A stretch of DNA of 47,720 nucleotides from Chloroflexota bacterium (GTDB taxonomy: Bacteria; Chloroflexota; Anaerolineae; Caldilineales; Caldilineaceae), in contig QEUW01000010.1 of assembly GCA_003577005.1 (NCBI GenBank), forward strand, positions 1-47,720, in the 5' to 3' direction. Shown here one piece after another: positions 1 through 12,810 of this stretch (within the stretch, counting starts at the first letter, position 1; every line of letters starts with the position of its first letter). The position numbers were made by a program, and so were the translations under genes. The notes below the pieces were generated by a model, which was given only the letters and a program-made list of their open reading frames with translations, searched no databases and was not told the DNA's origin.

Positions 1-53
1 TCTTCCGAAAAGATGCGCCGCTCAGGCGTGACAATTTCAACCAGGATCGGCAT
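1..53 (-). CDS. atpC: ATP synthase F1 epsilon subunit, N-terminal fragment (cut by window edge)
   Basis: Only the first 17 codons are in the window, reading MPILVEIVTPERRIFSE. This is the usual start of the epsilon subunit, whose N-terminal beta-sandwich sits on the gamma/c-ring rotor and couples and inhibits the F1 motor. The ATG at 53-51 is preceded by a GGAGG at about 5 nt. It is the last gene of the atp operon and follows atpD; the two are separated by a spacer that is almost entirely a repeat hairpin. The rest of the gene lies outside the window. Confidence 0.85.
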   Translation of the reverse strand, partial: MPILVEIVTPERRIFSE

Positions 54-78
54 ACGAACCTCCGTTCGTTGGGCGATA

Positions 79-121
79 GACGATGGACGATAGACGATGG
101 ATCATCGTCTATCGTCTATCG

Positions 122-123
<2 letters not shown>
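79..123. repeat. Repeat-built hairpin between atpD and atpC
   Basis: The arms 79-99 and 103-123 are complementary over 21 bp with one mismatch, with a 3-nt loop. Each arm is built of tandem copies of a GACGATA/GACGATG unit. The right arm runs into the atpD stop codon at 122-124. There is no T-tract, so it does not look like an intrinsic terminator. It could lower atpC expression relative to atpD, stabilise mRNA, or simply be a parasitic repeat. A degenerate relative with the same unit is at 7125-7176. Confidence 0.85.
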
Positions 124-2411
<2,288 letters not shown>

Positions 2412-2431
2412 GAGGAACCCCCCCGATTTTG

Positions 2432-2500
2432 GATTTTGAATTTTGGATTTTGAGAGCTGCACCTAGGGGCGGTCACTCGGTAAATCCAAAATCTAAAATC
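2432..2500. repeat. Repeat-built hairpin between atpA and atpG
   Basis: The arms 2432-2450 and 2482-2500 pair over 19 bp with two mismatches. They consist of tandem TCCAAAAT/TCTAAAAT-type units and are AT-rich in a GC-rich operon; further copies of the unit extend beyond each arm (2425-2431 and 2501-2513). The loop is about 31 nt. The element fills the spacer and pushes the atpG start to a TTG right at its edge. Confidence 0.8.
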
Positions 2501-2521
2501 GCCAATCTAAAGTCGTAAACC

Positions 2522-4033
<1,512 letters not shown>

Positions 4034-4046
4034 GGTTTTTTCTCCC

Positions 4047-4120
4047 CGTAATCCGTAATCCGTAAAACTGGTCGAGCGGGCTACGTACCACGCAGTGCGC
4101 AGCACGCATTACGGATTACG
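4047..4120. repeat. Repeat-built hairpin between atpH and atpA
   Basis: The arms 4047-4059 and 4108-4120 pair perfectly over 13 bp and are built of CGTAATC units (2.5 tandem copies on the left). The 48-nt loop contains a second short GC-rich self-complementary segment around 4089-4106. The left end lies just upstream of the atpA Shine-Dalgarno sequence. Confidence 0.8.
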
Positions 4121-4153
4121 CACAAATTGCTCACAAACGCTCCACTGCCTCGT

Positions 4154-4639
4154 TCACCGTACCACCGACGTCAGTGACTCGCGCAATGCGTTGAGCCGGC
4201 TGGCAATCGACGTGTCGATCAAGCGGTCGCCTACACGAACGCGCAGACCGCCCAGCAGAGATGGGTCTACCCGGAAACTAAAGACCAGGCCTTCGCCATA
4301 CTGCTCAGTGAGCGTCTTGCGCAGTTGCTCTTGTTCGCTGTCCGACAGTTCAGCCGCGCTCACCACCTCGGCTTTGACCGGTGCGCGTTGGCCGCTGACG
4401 GTGCGCACCAGGATGTCAGAGACCTCGCTGATGAGGTCAAGGTCGCCCCGCTCCTGCATGAGTTTGAGGGCATTGACTACCTCGGCGGGCGTCCCGTTCG
4501 GCAGCGCGGCGGCGATGTCAGAGACTGGACCCTTGCGCAACACATCATTTGCCTGGGCGAAGGCCGTTTGCCAGCGCTCGAGCATGGCGGCCATGATCGC
4601 CTGGGCATATTGGGGTGCTCGTGCGCCTTTGTCGTTCAT
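4154..4639 (-). CDS. atpH: ATP synthase delta subunit (OSCP)
   Basis: A 161-aa protein of OSCP/delta type, which ties the peripheral b stalk to the top of F1. The N-terminal helical bundle ([13 protein letters not shown]) and the C-terminal signature ([21 protein letters not shown] at the start of the final beta region) are recognisable. Its ATG overlaps the atpF stop (ATGA), so it is probably translationally coupled to atpF. Its length is a little short for the family (about 175-180) but nothing essential seems missing. Confidence 0.93.
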   Translation of the reverse strand: MNDKGARAPQYAQAIMAAMLERWQTAFAQANDVLRKGPVSDIAAALPNGTPAEVVNALKLMQERGDLDLISEVSDILVRTVSGQRAPVKAEVVSAAELSDSEQEQLRKTLTEQYGEGLVFSFRVDPSLLGGLRVRVGDRLIDTSIASRLNALRESLTSVVR

Positions 4640-5139
4640 CGGCCGTTACCCCTACCTTGTTGCGCCAGAAACTCGGCCACAAAACGCTGTTGTTCACCCT
4701 TCTGGGTCAGTTCGCGTCCCAGCAACTTTTCTGTGGCGGCAATGGCCAGATCGGCGATCTGTTTGTTGGCGTCGGCCAACATCGTTTCGACCTGCTGCTG
4801 GGCGTCGACCTGCGCCTTCATCCGAATTTCGGTCGCTTCCTGTTCGGCGCGGGCGCGAATTTCCTGGGCAATCTTTTCCGTATCGCGCGTGGCCTGGGCG
4901 CGGATCTCTTGCGCCTCGCGCCGGGCCGCCTCCAGCACTCTGGCCTTTTCCTGTTCAGCCTCACTGGCGGCTGCGCTCACGCGCTCGGCGTCCTTCATAC
5001 TCTGGGCAATGCGCTCTCTGCGCTGCTGCAACATGTTCAAGACGGGACGGTAGAGGAACATGTTCAACAAAAAGAGCAAGATCAAAAAATTGACAATCTG
5101 TGATATGAGTAAGCCCCACTCAATTCCGAGTGCAGCCAT
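4636..5139 (-). CDS. atpF: ATP synthase F0 b subunit
   Basis: A 167-aa peripheral stalk subunit: one N-terminal membrane helix (about residues 5-27), then a long charged coiled coil rich in Glu, Arg, Ala and Gln that dimerises and reaches atpH. The start is ATG at 5139 (MAALGIEWG), with GAGGAGG 7-9 nt upstream; the open frame could extend 20 codons further but lacks a better site. It overlaps atpH by 4 nt. Confidence 0.94.
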   Translation of the reverse strand: MAALGIEWGLLISQIVNFLILLFLLNMFLYRPVLNMLQQRRERIAQSMKDAERVSAAASEAEQEKARVLEAARREAQEIRAQATRDTEKIAQEIRARAEQEATEIRMKAQVDAQQQVETMLADANKQIADLAIAATEKLLGRELTQKGEQQRFVAEFLAQQGRGNGR

Positions 5140-5208
5140 AATCAGCCTCCTCTCTTTGGCCGGTCTCTTCACGTCATTCCCGGTCACCGGGGTGACCAAC
5201 GGGATAGA

Positions 5209-5448
<240 letters not shown>

Positions 5449-5508
5449 TTAGCGTGTGATTAAGGATGAAAAAATCCGTTTGGTTTGTTTCAAGCAAGAG
5501 TTGATGAT

Positions 5509-5541
5509 GCGTGATGCGTAATTATGCAGTACGCATCACGC
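5509..5541. repeat. Repeat-built hairpin between atpB and atpE
   Basis: The arms 5509-5520 and 5530-5541 pair perfectly over 12 bp with a 9-nt loop. The unit is GATGCGT/GTGATGC, and further copies of ACGCAT extend to 5550, reaching the atpB stop codon. No T-tract follows, so it is not a classical terminator. It belongs to the same architectural class as the hairpins at 79-123, 2432-2500 and 4047-4120 but uses a different unit. Confidence 0.8.
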
Positions 5542-5549
5542 AGTACGCA

Positions 5550-6641
5550 TTATGGTCGCAGAACCTGTTCCTCAGCAAAGTGTTCAATGTGCTGCTCGTC
5601 GTGATGCTCATCGTGGCCGTGGCTGATGGTCGCCATGGTAAAGAAGACCAGTGCCAGCATAGCAAAAACCAGCGCCTGCACCGCCCCTACCAACAACTCC
5701 AGTGCATAGAAGGGAACCGGCACCAGGAAGGTGATAAGGAAGGCCATGGTCGCCAACACCACCTCACCCGCAAAGATATTGCCAAAAAGACGAAAGGAGA
5801 AGGTGAGCACACGGGCAAGTTCGCTGATCGCCTCAAGGATGCCCACAAAAATGTTGATCCCCTTCATAAAGCCCGAGCCGCTGGGGTTCCAGAATTTGCG
5901 GAAGTAGCCGCCCCCCAACGTGCGGATACCATGCACCTGCACCATGACCATCGTCGCCAGGGCGAGCGCAAAAGTCACATTGAGGTCGGCGCTGGGCGCC
6001 CGGAAGAGGGGTACAAATTTTGCGTGGTGCTCCTCCCCTTCTTCCGCCAACAGCAGTTTGCCGTCGGCCATGGCAAGTTGTCCACCCAATTGAACGGCAT
6101 GAGTTTCTTCTTCATGGAAGAAGCCAATGCTGCCGACACCTGGGATCAGACCCGTGTAGTTACTCAACAAGACAAACAGAAAGATCGTCGCCGCCCATGG
6201 GAAGAAGGTGGCTGCCCGCCGACCGGCCACACTTTCGGCCAGGTTGTACAGATATTCGAGAAGCGCCTCAACCAGGTTTTGGAGGCCGCCAGGCACCAGT
6301 TGCATCCTCAAACCAACCAAAAGCGCCACCACAATCAGGATGACATCCACGATGGCCACCGTCAACAGGGTGTTGGTAAACCAGCCCCCCGGCATCAATG
6401 GCTCGCCAGAGAGAGCTACGTGTGGTTGCGGTGCGCGGATAAAGAAACTCAAGATCAGCAAGAGAAGGGCGCCGCCATAGATCGCGGCCTGCCTAGGGTT
6501 TGCCTGCACCCAGTTTTGAAAGCGACTCCAGGATCGTTGGAAAAAATTCTGCTGTTCAGGTTGGTTCGGGTCCGGCGGGATGGTTGGGGCCGGCGGTTTG
6601 GGTTCTTCGGAGGTCGGCGGGTTTGGGGCATTTACATCCAT
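5550..6641 (-). CDS. atpB: ATP synthase F0 a subunit
   Basis: A 363-aa membrane stator subunit that forms the proton half-channels against the c ring. The conserved SFRLFGN segment, with the functional arginine, and the C-terminal [13 protein letters not shown] helix are present. Relative to typical bacterial AtpB (about 240-270 aa) it has a proline-rich cytoplasmic N-terminus (residues 1-40), a charged loop insertion around residues 175-225, and a histidine-rich C-terminus ([11 protein letters not shown]). The start is ATG at 6641, with GAGGTGA about 7 nt upstream. Confidence 0.95.
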   Translation of the reverse strand: MDVNAPNPPTSEEPKPPAPTIPPDPNQPEQQNFFQRSWSRFQNWVQANPRQAAIYGGALLLLILSFFIRAPQPHVALSGEPLMPGGWFTNTLLTVAIVDVILIVVALLVGLRMQLVPGGLQNLVEALLEYLYNLAESVAGRRAATFFPWAATIFLFVLLSNYTGLIPGVGSIGFFHEEETHAVQLGGQLAMADGKLLLAEEGEEHHAKFVPLFRAPSADLNVTFALALATMVMVQVHGIRTLGGGYFRKFWNPSGSGFMKGINIFVGILEAISELARVLTFSFRLFGNIFAGEVVLATMAFLITFLVPVPFYALELLVGAVQALVFAMLALVFFTMATISHGHDEHHDEQHIEHFAEEQVLRP

Positions 6642-6786
6642 GCGGCTCACCTCGTATCGACGCAATTTTTGAAAGTCGAGAATCGGTACTATTTATAACG
6701 GGCAACCGGCGCGACTAGTCTTGTAGACACAGCCTGCTCTTGTTGATGCTCATCCAGTGACAGCATTGCGGTCTGCTCAGTCTCGA

Positions 6787-7014
6787 TCAATCCGGCTCCA
6801 GCGGCGCCACCTGATTGATCACCAGGTCTAACTCGGCCAGGATAGCGCGCACAACCAGCACGGTAGAAAGTGGCACAAAAATCACCGTCGCGCCGATGGT
6901 CAGCCAGGGCATCCATCCTAGGCTGAGGTCGAGCAACAGGGCTACGCTGAGCGGCAACAACAGGCTCGCTACAAGAACTACTGTCAGCCGACGCAGGTTG
7001 ATCCTTGCTTGCAC
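6787..7014 (-). CDS. Small two-helix membrane protein in the AtpI/AtpZ position
   Basis: A 75-aa protein with two predicted membrane helices (about 11-30 and 36-58) and a short acidic tail. Sequence alone does not name it, but its size, topology and place as first gene of the atp operon fit the AtpI/AtpZ accessory proteins that help c-ring assembly or cation supply. It starts with GTG at 7014 and has no clear Shine-Dalgarno, so the start is uncertain. The 145 nt between it and atpB hold only a 25-codon open frame that I do not call. Confidence 0.6.
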   Translation of the reverse strand: MQARINLRRLTVVLVASLLLPLSVALLLDLSLGWMPWLTIGATVIFVPLSTVLVVRAILAELDLVINQVAPLEPD

Positions 7015-7071
7015 TTTGTATCTGCCGTATCTGCCAATCGCTACGCTATCATCTTTTCAGCCAGTAGCGCC

Positions 7072-7101
7072 AGTATAGCAGGGGCAGATTAGTTTGCGCA
7101 A
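7072..7101 (-). promoter_or_regulatory. Candidate promoter of the atp operon
   Basis: On the minus strand there is TTGCGC (7101-7096), an 18-nt spacer and TATACT (7077-7072), placed about 55 nt before the first operon gene. The match to the housekeeping sigma consensus is good at -10 and partial at -35. The same TTGCGC -35 form recurs at three other promoters in this window. Confidence 0.5.
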
Positions 7102-7124
7102 ATTTTCACATGCCTTGGCGCAAA

Positions 7125-7176
7125 AGACGATAGGCGATAGCCCGTTGTCCATCGTCTACCGTCCATCATCCATCTA
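7125..7176. repeat. Degenerate repeat hairpin downstream of the methyltransferase gene
   Basis: AGACGAT (7125-7131) pairs with ATCGTCT (7151-7157), and imperfect CGATAG / CCATCGTCTA / CCATC units fill 7126-7175. The unit is the same GACGATA as in the atpD-atpC hairpin, but the arms have decayed. It lies between the end of the methyltransferase gene and the atp promoter. Confidence 0.55.
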
Positions 7177-8133
7177 TCCTTCTGCTTGCCGGGCACTGCG
7201 GGCTGCACGGCGGGCATCGCGTGCGGCTCGCCTGTCTGCGGAGGCCAGGGTTGCGCCATTGCCGGCCCGTTCGCTGGCCTGCGCTTCGCGCATGGCGGTC
7301 AGGTAACGTTGGCACGATTCGTCGTGGCCCATCAGCACATCGGCGGCATAGATCGCATGGCGGATCGACTTTTCCAGCGGGTTGGTGATAGCGCAGGTCA
7401 TGCCGGCAGCGATGGCCATGGGGATAAAGACTGAGTCTATCAAGTGGCGGTTGGGCAGGCCAAAGCTAATGTTGCTGGCCCCGCAGACCGTGTTGCAGCC
7501 CAATTCCTCGCGGATCATGCGCACGATGGTGAAGAGGTCGATGCCGGCGGTGTTGACCGCGCCGACGGGCATCGCCAGCGGGTCAAGCAACAGATCTTCG
7601 CGCTTGATGCCGTAACTTTCGGCGCGGACGACGATCTTCTTGGCCACGGCCAGCCGCACTTTGGGGTCGTAGCTGATGCCGCTCTCGTCGTTGCAGATGC
7701 CGATCACAGGCACGTTGTACTCGGCCACCACCGGCAGGATCGCTTCTAGCCGCTCCTCTTCACCGGTGACGCTGTTGACGATAGGGCGCCCCTTCGCCGC
7801 CTTCAACCCGGCGATGAGCGCCGGCACCACGCTGCTGTCAATACAGAGCGGCACGTCGGTCACTGACTGAACCAACTCGACGCACTGCACCATGATCGCC
7901 GGCTCAGTTTCCTGCGGGTTGACGCTGGTGACACCGGCGTTGACATCCAAAATATGGGCGCCGGCGGCGATCTGCGCCTGAGCGTCGCGCAGGACGCGGC
8001 TGAAGTCACCGGCCAGCATTTCGGCCTCTAACTTCTTCCGGCCGGTCGGGTTGATCCGTTCGCCGATGATCACAAACGGTTGGTCAGGGCCAATGAGCAC
8101 AGTCTTGGTAGGTGATTTGACAACAGTATTCAC
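7174..8133 (-). CDS. Pterin-binding-domain methyltransferase (methyltetrahydrofolate:corrinoid type)
   Basis: A 319-aa TIM barrel of the pterin-binding family shared by dihydropteroate synthase, MetH and AcsE. Visible features are IIGERINPTGRKK at the first strand, the HILDVNAG segment (aspartate for pterin) and ISFGLPNRHLID. The last 35 residues are an Ala/Arg-rich tail. The absence of DHPS loop motifs, and the presence of a separate folP at 41970, point to a methyl-H4folate:corrinoid methyltransferase rather than a DHPS. The start is GTG at 8133 with AGGAG about 9 nt upstream; an upstream GTG at 8196 overlapping the previous gene (GTGA) is possible. No corrinoid protein or CODH/ACS gene is nearby. 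Confidence 0.75.
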   Translation of the reverse strand: MNTVVKSPTKTVLIGPDQPFVIIGERINPTGRKKLEAEMLAGDFSRVLRDAQAQIAAGAHILDVNAGVTSVNPQETEPAIMVQCVELVQSVTDVPLCIDSSVVPALIAGLKAAKGRPIVNSVTGEEERLEAILPVVAEYNVPVIGICNDESGISYDPKVRLAVAKKIVVRAESYGIKREDLLLDPLAMPVGAVNTAGIDLFTIVRMIREELGCNTVCGASNISFGLPNRHLIDSVFIPMAIAAGMTCAITNPLEKSIRHAIYAADVLMGHDESCQRYLTAMREAQASERAGNGATLASADRRAARDARRAARSARQAEG

Positions 8134-8192
8134 AAACAGTAGCTCCTGGTATTCGTTCCGTACAAAACGAGCGATAACGGATAGGGCAAAAC

Positions 8193-8561
8193 TCACTTGG
8201 GTTGGTCGAGCCAGAGCAGGACAAGCAACGCCACCTCAACCGCTTTGTCGATATAGGCAATGGGGCTGGACGGTGTATTAGTCAGGGGGCTGCCGGCGCC
8301 AACCATGAGCCAAAGGAAAATTGTCAAGGCAGTGTAACCCATCAACACCCAGCGGACGAAGGGGCGATAGGCATCCAATGCCGAAAGCGGCGCATAGAGT
8401 AGCGCAACCAACCCGACATAACCAACGCCATTGAGAATAAAGATGGCGTCAGGACCGTCAGGAAAACGAAAGGCCAGATAGATGTGGATCAGTGCGGTGA
8501 TCAGCGCCAGTAAGATAATGACATATTGCTGCACACCAAGTTGCACCTGCTCCTTACCCAT
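8193..8561 (-). CDS. Small four-helix membrane protein, function unknown
   Basis: A 122-aa protein with about four hydrophobic segments (roughly 11-28, 36-54, 65-83 and 96-114) joined by short loops, one of them FRFPDGPDAIF. I do not recognise a catalytic motif. The start is ATG at 8561 with GAGGAG about 7 nt upstream. It lies directly upstream of the methyltransferase gene and may share its transcript. Confidence 0.7.
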   Translation of the reverse strand: MGKEQVQLGVQQYVIILLALITALIHIYLAFRFPDGPDAIFILNGVGYVGLVALLYAPLSALDAYRPFVRWVLMGYTALTIFLWLMVGAGSPLTNTPSSPIAYIDKAVEVALLVLLWLDQPK

Positions 8562-8699
8562 GATTTTCTCCTCTTGGGCCACACAGGTGGCTGACAACCC
8601 CTATGCCGTCGCCGACACTTTACAATACCTTGGGCATGAATGCAACCGATCCGGCGAATGAATCTGCGCATCGGGCGGCTTTGGCTATTCTTCACTTTT

Positions 8700-8721
8700 G
8701 AGTACACTGTGAGTACACTGT
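8700..8721. repeat. Two tandem copies of an 11-bp repeat
   Basis: GAGTACACTGT occurs twice in direct succession (8700-8710 and 8711-8721) in the gene-free stretch 8562-8773. The 11-bp period is close to one helical turn, as seen for direct-repeat regulator sites, but it may be chance slippage. Nothing else recognisable is in the stretch. Confidence 0.5.
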
Positions 8722-8773
8722 ATGGGATTTGTCATGGAATTCGTCGTACCGCCACCTACCAGTACAAGTCAGT

Positions 8774-9199
8774 TCAGTTGCGGTGGGCGCGATAGAGCCG
8801 TTCGATGGCAAATTGCCCATGCAGCTTATCGAACTCGGGGTCACCAGTGATCAACGTAGCGTCATGTTGCACTGCTGCGGCCAATGCAAAGGAATCGGCA
8901 TACGAAATTGCATAGATCGTCTTGTAGGTGGCGGCTTGGAATACAGTCGTTTCCTCTAAGGCAAGAAGGTTGATCGGCAGCTGGCGAATATGGACGAGGA
9001 TTTGCTCAGCGAATGCTCTTCCTTTGGTGCGGCCAAGCGTGTAATAGACTTCTCCCAAGTTGATCAGCGAGAGAAACACGTCCAGTTCATGATTGCCGGC
9101 CTGATGTAGCAACTCTGCAACGCGATCTGCCGCTGGGATCTCGTTTTTGAAATAAGCAACCAATGCCCATGCATCAAAGACGAAGCCTGGTTTCTTCAC
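8774..9199 (-). CDS. vapC: VapC-like PIN-domain ribonuclease toxin
   Basis: A 141-aa PIN-domain protein. The acidic metal-binding residues are visible: Asp9 (FDAWALVAYF), Glu50 (NLGEVYY), Asp102 (SYADSFALAAA) and Asp120 (LITGDPEF). VapC toxins cut specific RNAs (often initiator tRNA or rRNA) when not held by their antitoxin. It overlaps the 3' end of vapB by 26 nt, as in many toxin-antitoxin pairs. An intact active site suggests it is functional. Confidence 0.88.
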   Translation of the reverse strand: MKKPGFVFDAWALVAYFKNEIPAADRVAELLHQAGNHELDVFLSLINLGEVYYTLGRTKGRAFAEQILVHIRQLPINLLALEETTVFQAATYKTIYAISYADSFALAAAVQHDATLITGDPEFDKLHGQFAIERLYRAHRN

Positions 9200-9440
9200 G
9201 TTGTAACTCCTGTCGATGATCTTCTTCTAGCCATTCGAGTGCGTCGGTGCCAGCTAGGATCCCGCGCAGCGAGTCAATCACGTTATGAACATGTTCTTCC
9301 TGATCAGGGATTGGCTGTAAAACGATCTGACGCTGTTGATTCACTTCAATAGAGAACTTTGTACCCGGCCTCAATGCCAATGTCTTACGAATCTCTTTTG
9401 GAATGACCAACTGTCCCTTAGTCGAAAGCGTAACTGTCAT
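9174..9440 (-). CDS. vapB: VapB-like antitoxin, AbrB/SpoVT DNA-binding fold
   Basis: An 88-aa protein with an N-terminal swapped-hairpin AbrB domain (TLSTKGQLVIPKEIRKTLAL, residues 4-23) and a charged C-terminal tail expected to wrap the toxin. It should neutralise VapC and, as a dimer with it, repress their own promoter. The start is ATG at 9440; the upstream frame (MVLLNTRKV) runs through the operator and is not used. Only a weak AGAGAG lies before the ATG. Confidence 0.88.
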   Translation of the reverse strand: MTVTLSTKGQLVIPKEIRKTLALRPGTKFSIEVNQQRQIVLQPIPDQEEHVHNVIDSLRGILAGTDALEWLEEDHRQELQREETRLRL

Positions 9441-9451
9441 GATTTCTCTCT

Positions 9452-9479
9452 GTCTTACCTTCCTTGTGTTAAGTAAGAC
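9452..9479 (-). promoter_or_regulatory. Palindromic operator of vapBC
   Basis: GTCTTAC (9452-9458 on the plus strand) and GTAAGAC (9473-9479) form a perfect 7-bp inverted repeat with 14-nt spacing. It lies between the -10 box and the vapB start, exactly where VapB/VapBC autorepression would act. The function is inferred from position. Confidence 0.65.
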
Positions 9480-9481
9480 CA

Positions 9482-9510
9482 AGTATAAACATCCGCTCCA
9501 CTATTGTCAA
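9482..9510 (-). promoter_or_regulatory. Strong housekeeping promoter of vapBC
   Basis: On the minus strand, TTGACA (9510-9505), a 17-nt spacer and TATACT (9487-9482) are nearly consensus. This is the best promoter in the window. Its -35 box lies just before the divergent peptidase gene, so the two transcription units share a very short control region. Confidence 0.8.
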
Positions 9511-9524
9511 GCGAGGTCTATATC

Positions 9525-11492
9525 GTGACCGATCTCATCTGGACGCCCGACCGCATCATCCACTATCCGCTCATCGAGCACGTCCACCTTTCGCCCAATG
9601 GCCGCCGTGTGCTTTTCACCGTACGGACGGCCCACCTGACCGAGGATGCTGGTGAGTTCCGCAACCAGATCATGCTGGCTTTCACCGAAGGCGATAATGA
9701 GCCGATCCAGTTGACCTTTGGCGAAGCAGCCAACCAGCCACGCTGGAGCCCGGACGGCCAGTTCATCGCCTTTTTGCGCAAGATGCCGGGCAGCGATAAG
9801 AGTGGGTTATGGGTCATGCAGGCGCAGGGCGGCGAACCCTGGCCGTTGACTTTGCCCGACAACGCCGTTCACCAGGCCATCACCAACTTTTGTTGGAGTC
9901 CTGACGGTAAACGGCTGGCCTTTCTCGCCGTCCCCCATGACGAGGAACGGGAAGGACGGCGGCGGCAGCACGACGATGCCATCCGCTGGCGCGTGGATTA
10001 CAATTTTGCCCATCTCTTTGTGGTGGAGTTCGCACCTGCCGGTGAGCGGCCAGTCGTCAGCCAGCTTACGCAGGGGCGCTTTCACGTCGTCAACATAGCC
10101 TGGAGCCCGGACGTCGCCCGCATTGCCCTGATCCACTGGCCGACGCCCTTGCTCGAATCATGGCCACAAGGCCGCCTTGCCACCATTGCCAGCGATGGGA
10201 GTGAGACCGAACTCTTGAACCTGGGCCCGGCCACCAACCGGCAGGCCCAGCTTGCCTATTCGCCCGACGGGCAATGGCTCGCCACCGATGTCAGCACCGA
10301 AGGCGAGGTGTGGGCCTATGGCAGCCGCATATTCCTCTATCCGGCGCAGGGGGGAGAGCCGCAACCGCTGGCCGATACACCGGATGAACAGCCAGTAGTG
10401 GCCGGCTGGGCGCTCGATGGAAGCGCCGTCTATGCAGTGAACCAGCACGGTCTGGGGTCACAACTTTTGGCGCTGCCGGTCGACGGGAGCGCCCCCCAAA
10501 TTTGTATCGAGGCCAGTCATCATTTTGAAATCTTGCACATCAATGGCATTGGGCAGGCTGCGTTGGTAATGCAGAATTTCGACGAACCAAACAGCGTATA
10601 TGTGGCGGACCTGGCCGCCGGGGGTGCGCCGCAGAAGGCGATCGAACCGGCCTCCGCTGGCTATGTCGCAGGCCCCTTGCCCCAGGTCAAAACACTCCGC
10701 TGGCGTACACCCGATGACTTTGAGATCGAGGGGATCCTCTATCTGCCGGCGGAGTACGATGAAAACAGCGGCAAAACGTTGCCCCTGCTGCTGCACATCC
10801 ACGGCGGGCCCATGAGCATCTTTCAGCGCCAGTTTGCCGGTGCGCCCTACTACTATACGCCCGCTGCCCTCTGTGAACGGGGCATTGCCGTGTTACGCTG
10901 CAACCCGCGCGGCAGCGGCGGCTACGGCAAGGAGTTCCGCTTTGCCAACCGGCAGGACTGGGGTGGCGGCGACTACCGTGATCTGCAACAGGGCGTGGAT
11001 ACCGTGATCCAACAGGGTATCGCCGAACCGGAGCGGCTGGGCATCTGCGGCTGGAGTTATGGCGGCTATATGACCGCCTGGACTATCACGCAGACCGACC
11101 GCTTCAAGGCGGCTTCCATTGGCGCGCCGGTCATCAACCCCATGAGCTTCAACGCCACCGCCGACATCCCCAGCTTTATCCCTGACTATTTTGGCTGCGA
11201 GCCGTGGCAGGACTTGCCCTTCTACATGGCGCACTCGCCCATCTTTCACGTAGAAAAAGTGGTCACGCCAGCCATCATCCAACATGGCGACGCCGACGAG
11301 CGTGTGCCGCTGGAGCAGGGGCTGCAATTCTACAACGGTCTCAAACGCCGCGGCGTCCCAGTAGAAATGTACATCTATCCACGCCAGGGCCACGCCATTA
11401 CTGAGCCACGCCTGCTGGCTGACGCTTTGCGGCGCAATTTGGAATGGTTCACAGAGATGTTATTGGAAGAAACTGATAAATCCAATGGGTGA
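9525..11492 (+). CDS. S9-family serine peptidase (acylaminoacyl/dipeptidyl peptidase type)
   Basis: A 655-aa protein with an N-terminal beta-propeller (about 20-390, with TolB/WD-like repeats SPDGQ, SPDGK) that screens substrate size, then an alpha/beta-hydrolase domain (about 400-650). The catalytic triad is visible: Ser511 in GWSYGGY, Asp591 in HGDADERVP and His623 in RQGHA; HGGP near residue 431 gives the oxyanion region. It hydrolyses short peptides. No signal peptide is seen, so it is probably cytoplasmic. The start is taken as GTG at 9525 (GAGG about 8-9 nt upstream) because an earlier GTC-containing extension would run into the vapB -35 box. Confidence 0.9.
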   Translation: MTDLIWTPDRIIHYPLIEHVHLSPNGRRVLFTVRTAHLTEDAGEFRNQIMLAFTEGDNEPIQLTFGEAANQPRWSPDGQFIAFLRKMPGSDKSGLWVMQAQGGEPWPLTLPDNAVHQAITNFCWSPDGKRLAFLAVPHDEEREGRRRQHDDAIRWRVDYNFAHLFVVEFAPAGERPVVSQLTQGRFHVVNIAWSPDVARIALIHWPTPLLESWPQGRLATIASDGSETELLNLGPATNRQAQLAYSPDGQWLATDVSTEGEVWAYGSRIFLYPAQGGEPQPLADTPDEQPVVAGWALDGSAVYAVNQHGLGSQLLALPVDGSAPQICIEASHHFEILHINGIGQAALVMQNFDEPNSVYVADLAAGGAPQKAIEPASAGYVAGPLPQVKTLRWRTPDDFEIEGILYLPAEYDENSGKTLPLLLHIHGGPMSIFQRQFAGAPYYYTPAALCERGIAVLRCNPRGSGGYGKEFRFANRQDWGGGDYRDLQQGVDTVIQQGIAEPERLGICGWSYGGYMTAWTITQTDRFKAASIGAPVINPMSFNATADIPSFIPDYFGCEPWQDLPFYMAHSPIFHVEKVVTPAIIQHGDADERVPLEQGLQFYNGLKRRGVPVEMYIYPRQGHAITEPRLLADALRRNLEWFTEMLLEETDKSNG

Positions 11493-11697
11493 AACCATCA
11501 AACTCGACCAGTTCCTCAAGCTCGCCCAGGTGGTGCAGACCGGCGGCGAAGCGAAAATTCTCATCCAATCGGGCCAGGTGATCGTCAATGGGCAGGTAGA
11601 AACGCGCCGCGGTCGCAAGCTGCGACCGGGAGACGTGGTGGTGGTGGATGGTGAGGAACTGGTAGTCGCCACCGACGACGAGGGGTCGTCGTCTTAG
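11485..11697 (+). CDS. S4-domain RNA-binding protein (YbcJ/YaaA-like)
   Basis: A 70-aa protein consisting of a single S4 RNA-binding fold: LDQFLKLAQVVQTGGEAK, then GQVIVNGQVETRRGRKL, the usual VNG turn. Small stand-alone S4 proteins bind structured RNA, often rRNA; the exact target is unknown. Its ATG lies inside the end of the peptidase gene (8-nt overlap), so it is probably co-translated. A run of GTG-rich codons encodes the DVVVVDGEELVV strand. Confidence 0.85.
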   Translation: MGETIKLDQFLKLAQVVQTGGEAKILIQSGQVIVNGQVETRRGRKLRPGDVVVVDGEELVVATDDEGSSS

Positions 11698-11709
11698 GCG
11701 GGTGTGGAA

Positions 11710-12675
<966 letters not shown>

Positions 12676-12728
12676 GGTCTGGGATTGTAACATTAATAAG
12701 GGGCGAGGGCAACCCCCTTCTAACCGGA

Positions 12729-12757
12729 TTGCGCGGACTTCGGTCGTATGCTAGACT
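12729..12757 (+). promoter_or_regulatory. Candidate promoter of the enolase-superfamily gene
   Basis: TTGCGC (12729-12734), a 17-nt spacer and TAGACT (12752-12757). The expected transcription start is near 12764, about 47 nt before the ATG. The box set is overlapped by the palindrome at 12747-12780. Confidence 0.5.
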
Positions 12758-12780
12758 GCGTTCAGCGTTGAACAGCATAC
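12747..12780 (+). promoter_or_regulatory. Nested palindrome over the promoter (operator or attenuator)
   Basis: Outer arms GTATGCT (12747-12753) and AGCATAC (12774-12780) and inner arms GTTCA (12760-12764) and TGAAC (12769-12773) are perfect; a TTTTT tract follows at 12781-12785. Position over -10 and +1 fits a repressor operator. The stem plus T-tract could also act as a terminator-like attenuator, but no plus-strand gene lies upstream to need one, and a transcript starting at 12764 would lack the left arm. Confidence 0.5.
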
Positions 12781-12810
12781 TTTTTCGTCCACAATCCAAC
12801 AGAGCCACTT

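Noticed and set aside
6689..6766. 25-codon minus-strand frame between the AtpI-like gene and atpB (MLSLDEHQQ...)
   Set aside because: Too short, no clear ribosome site and no recognisable family; left as spacer.
7174..8133. Pterin-binding protein as a second dihydropteroate synthase
   Set aside because: The DHPS signature loops are absent and a complete FolP domain is present at 41970-43337.
8562..8773. Gene between vapC and the small membrane protein
   Set aside because: No open frame with coding character; only the 11-bp tandem repeat is noted.
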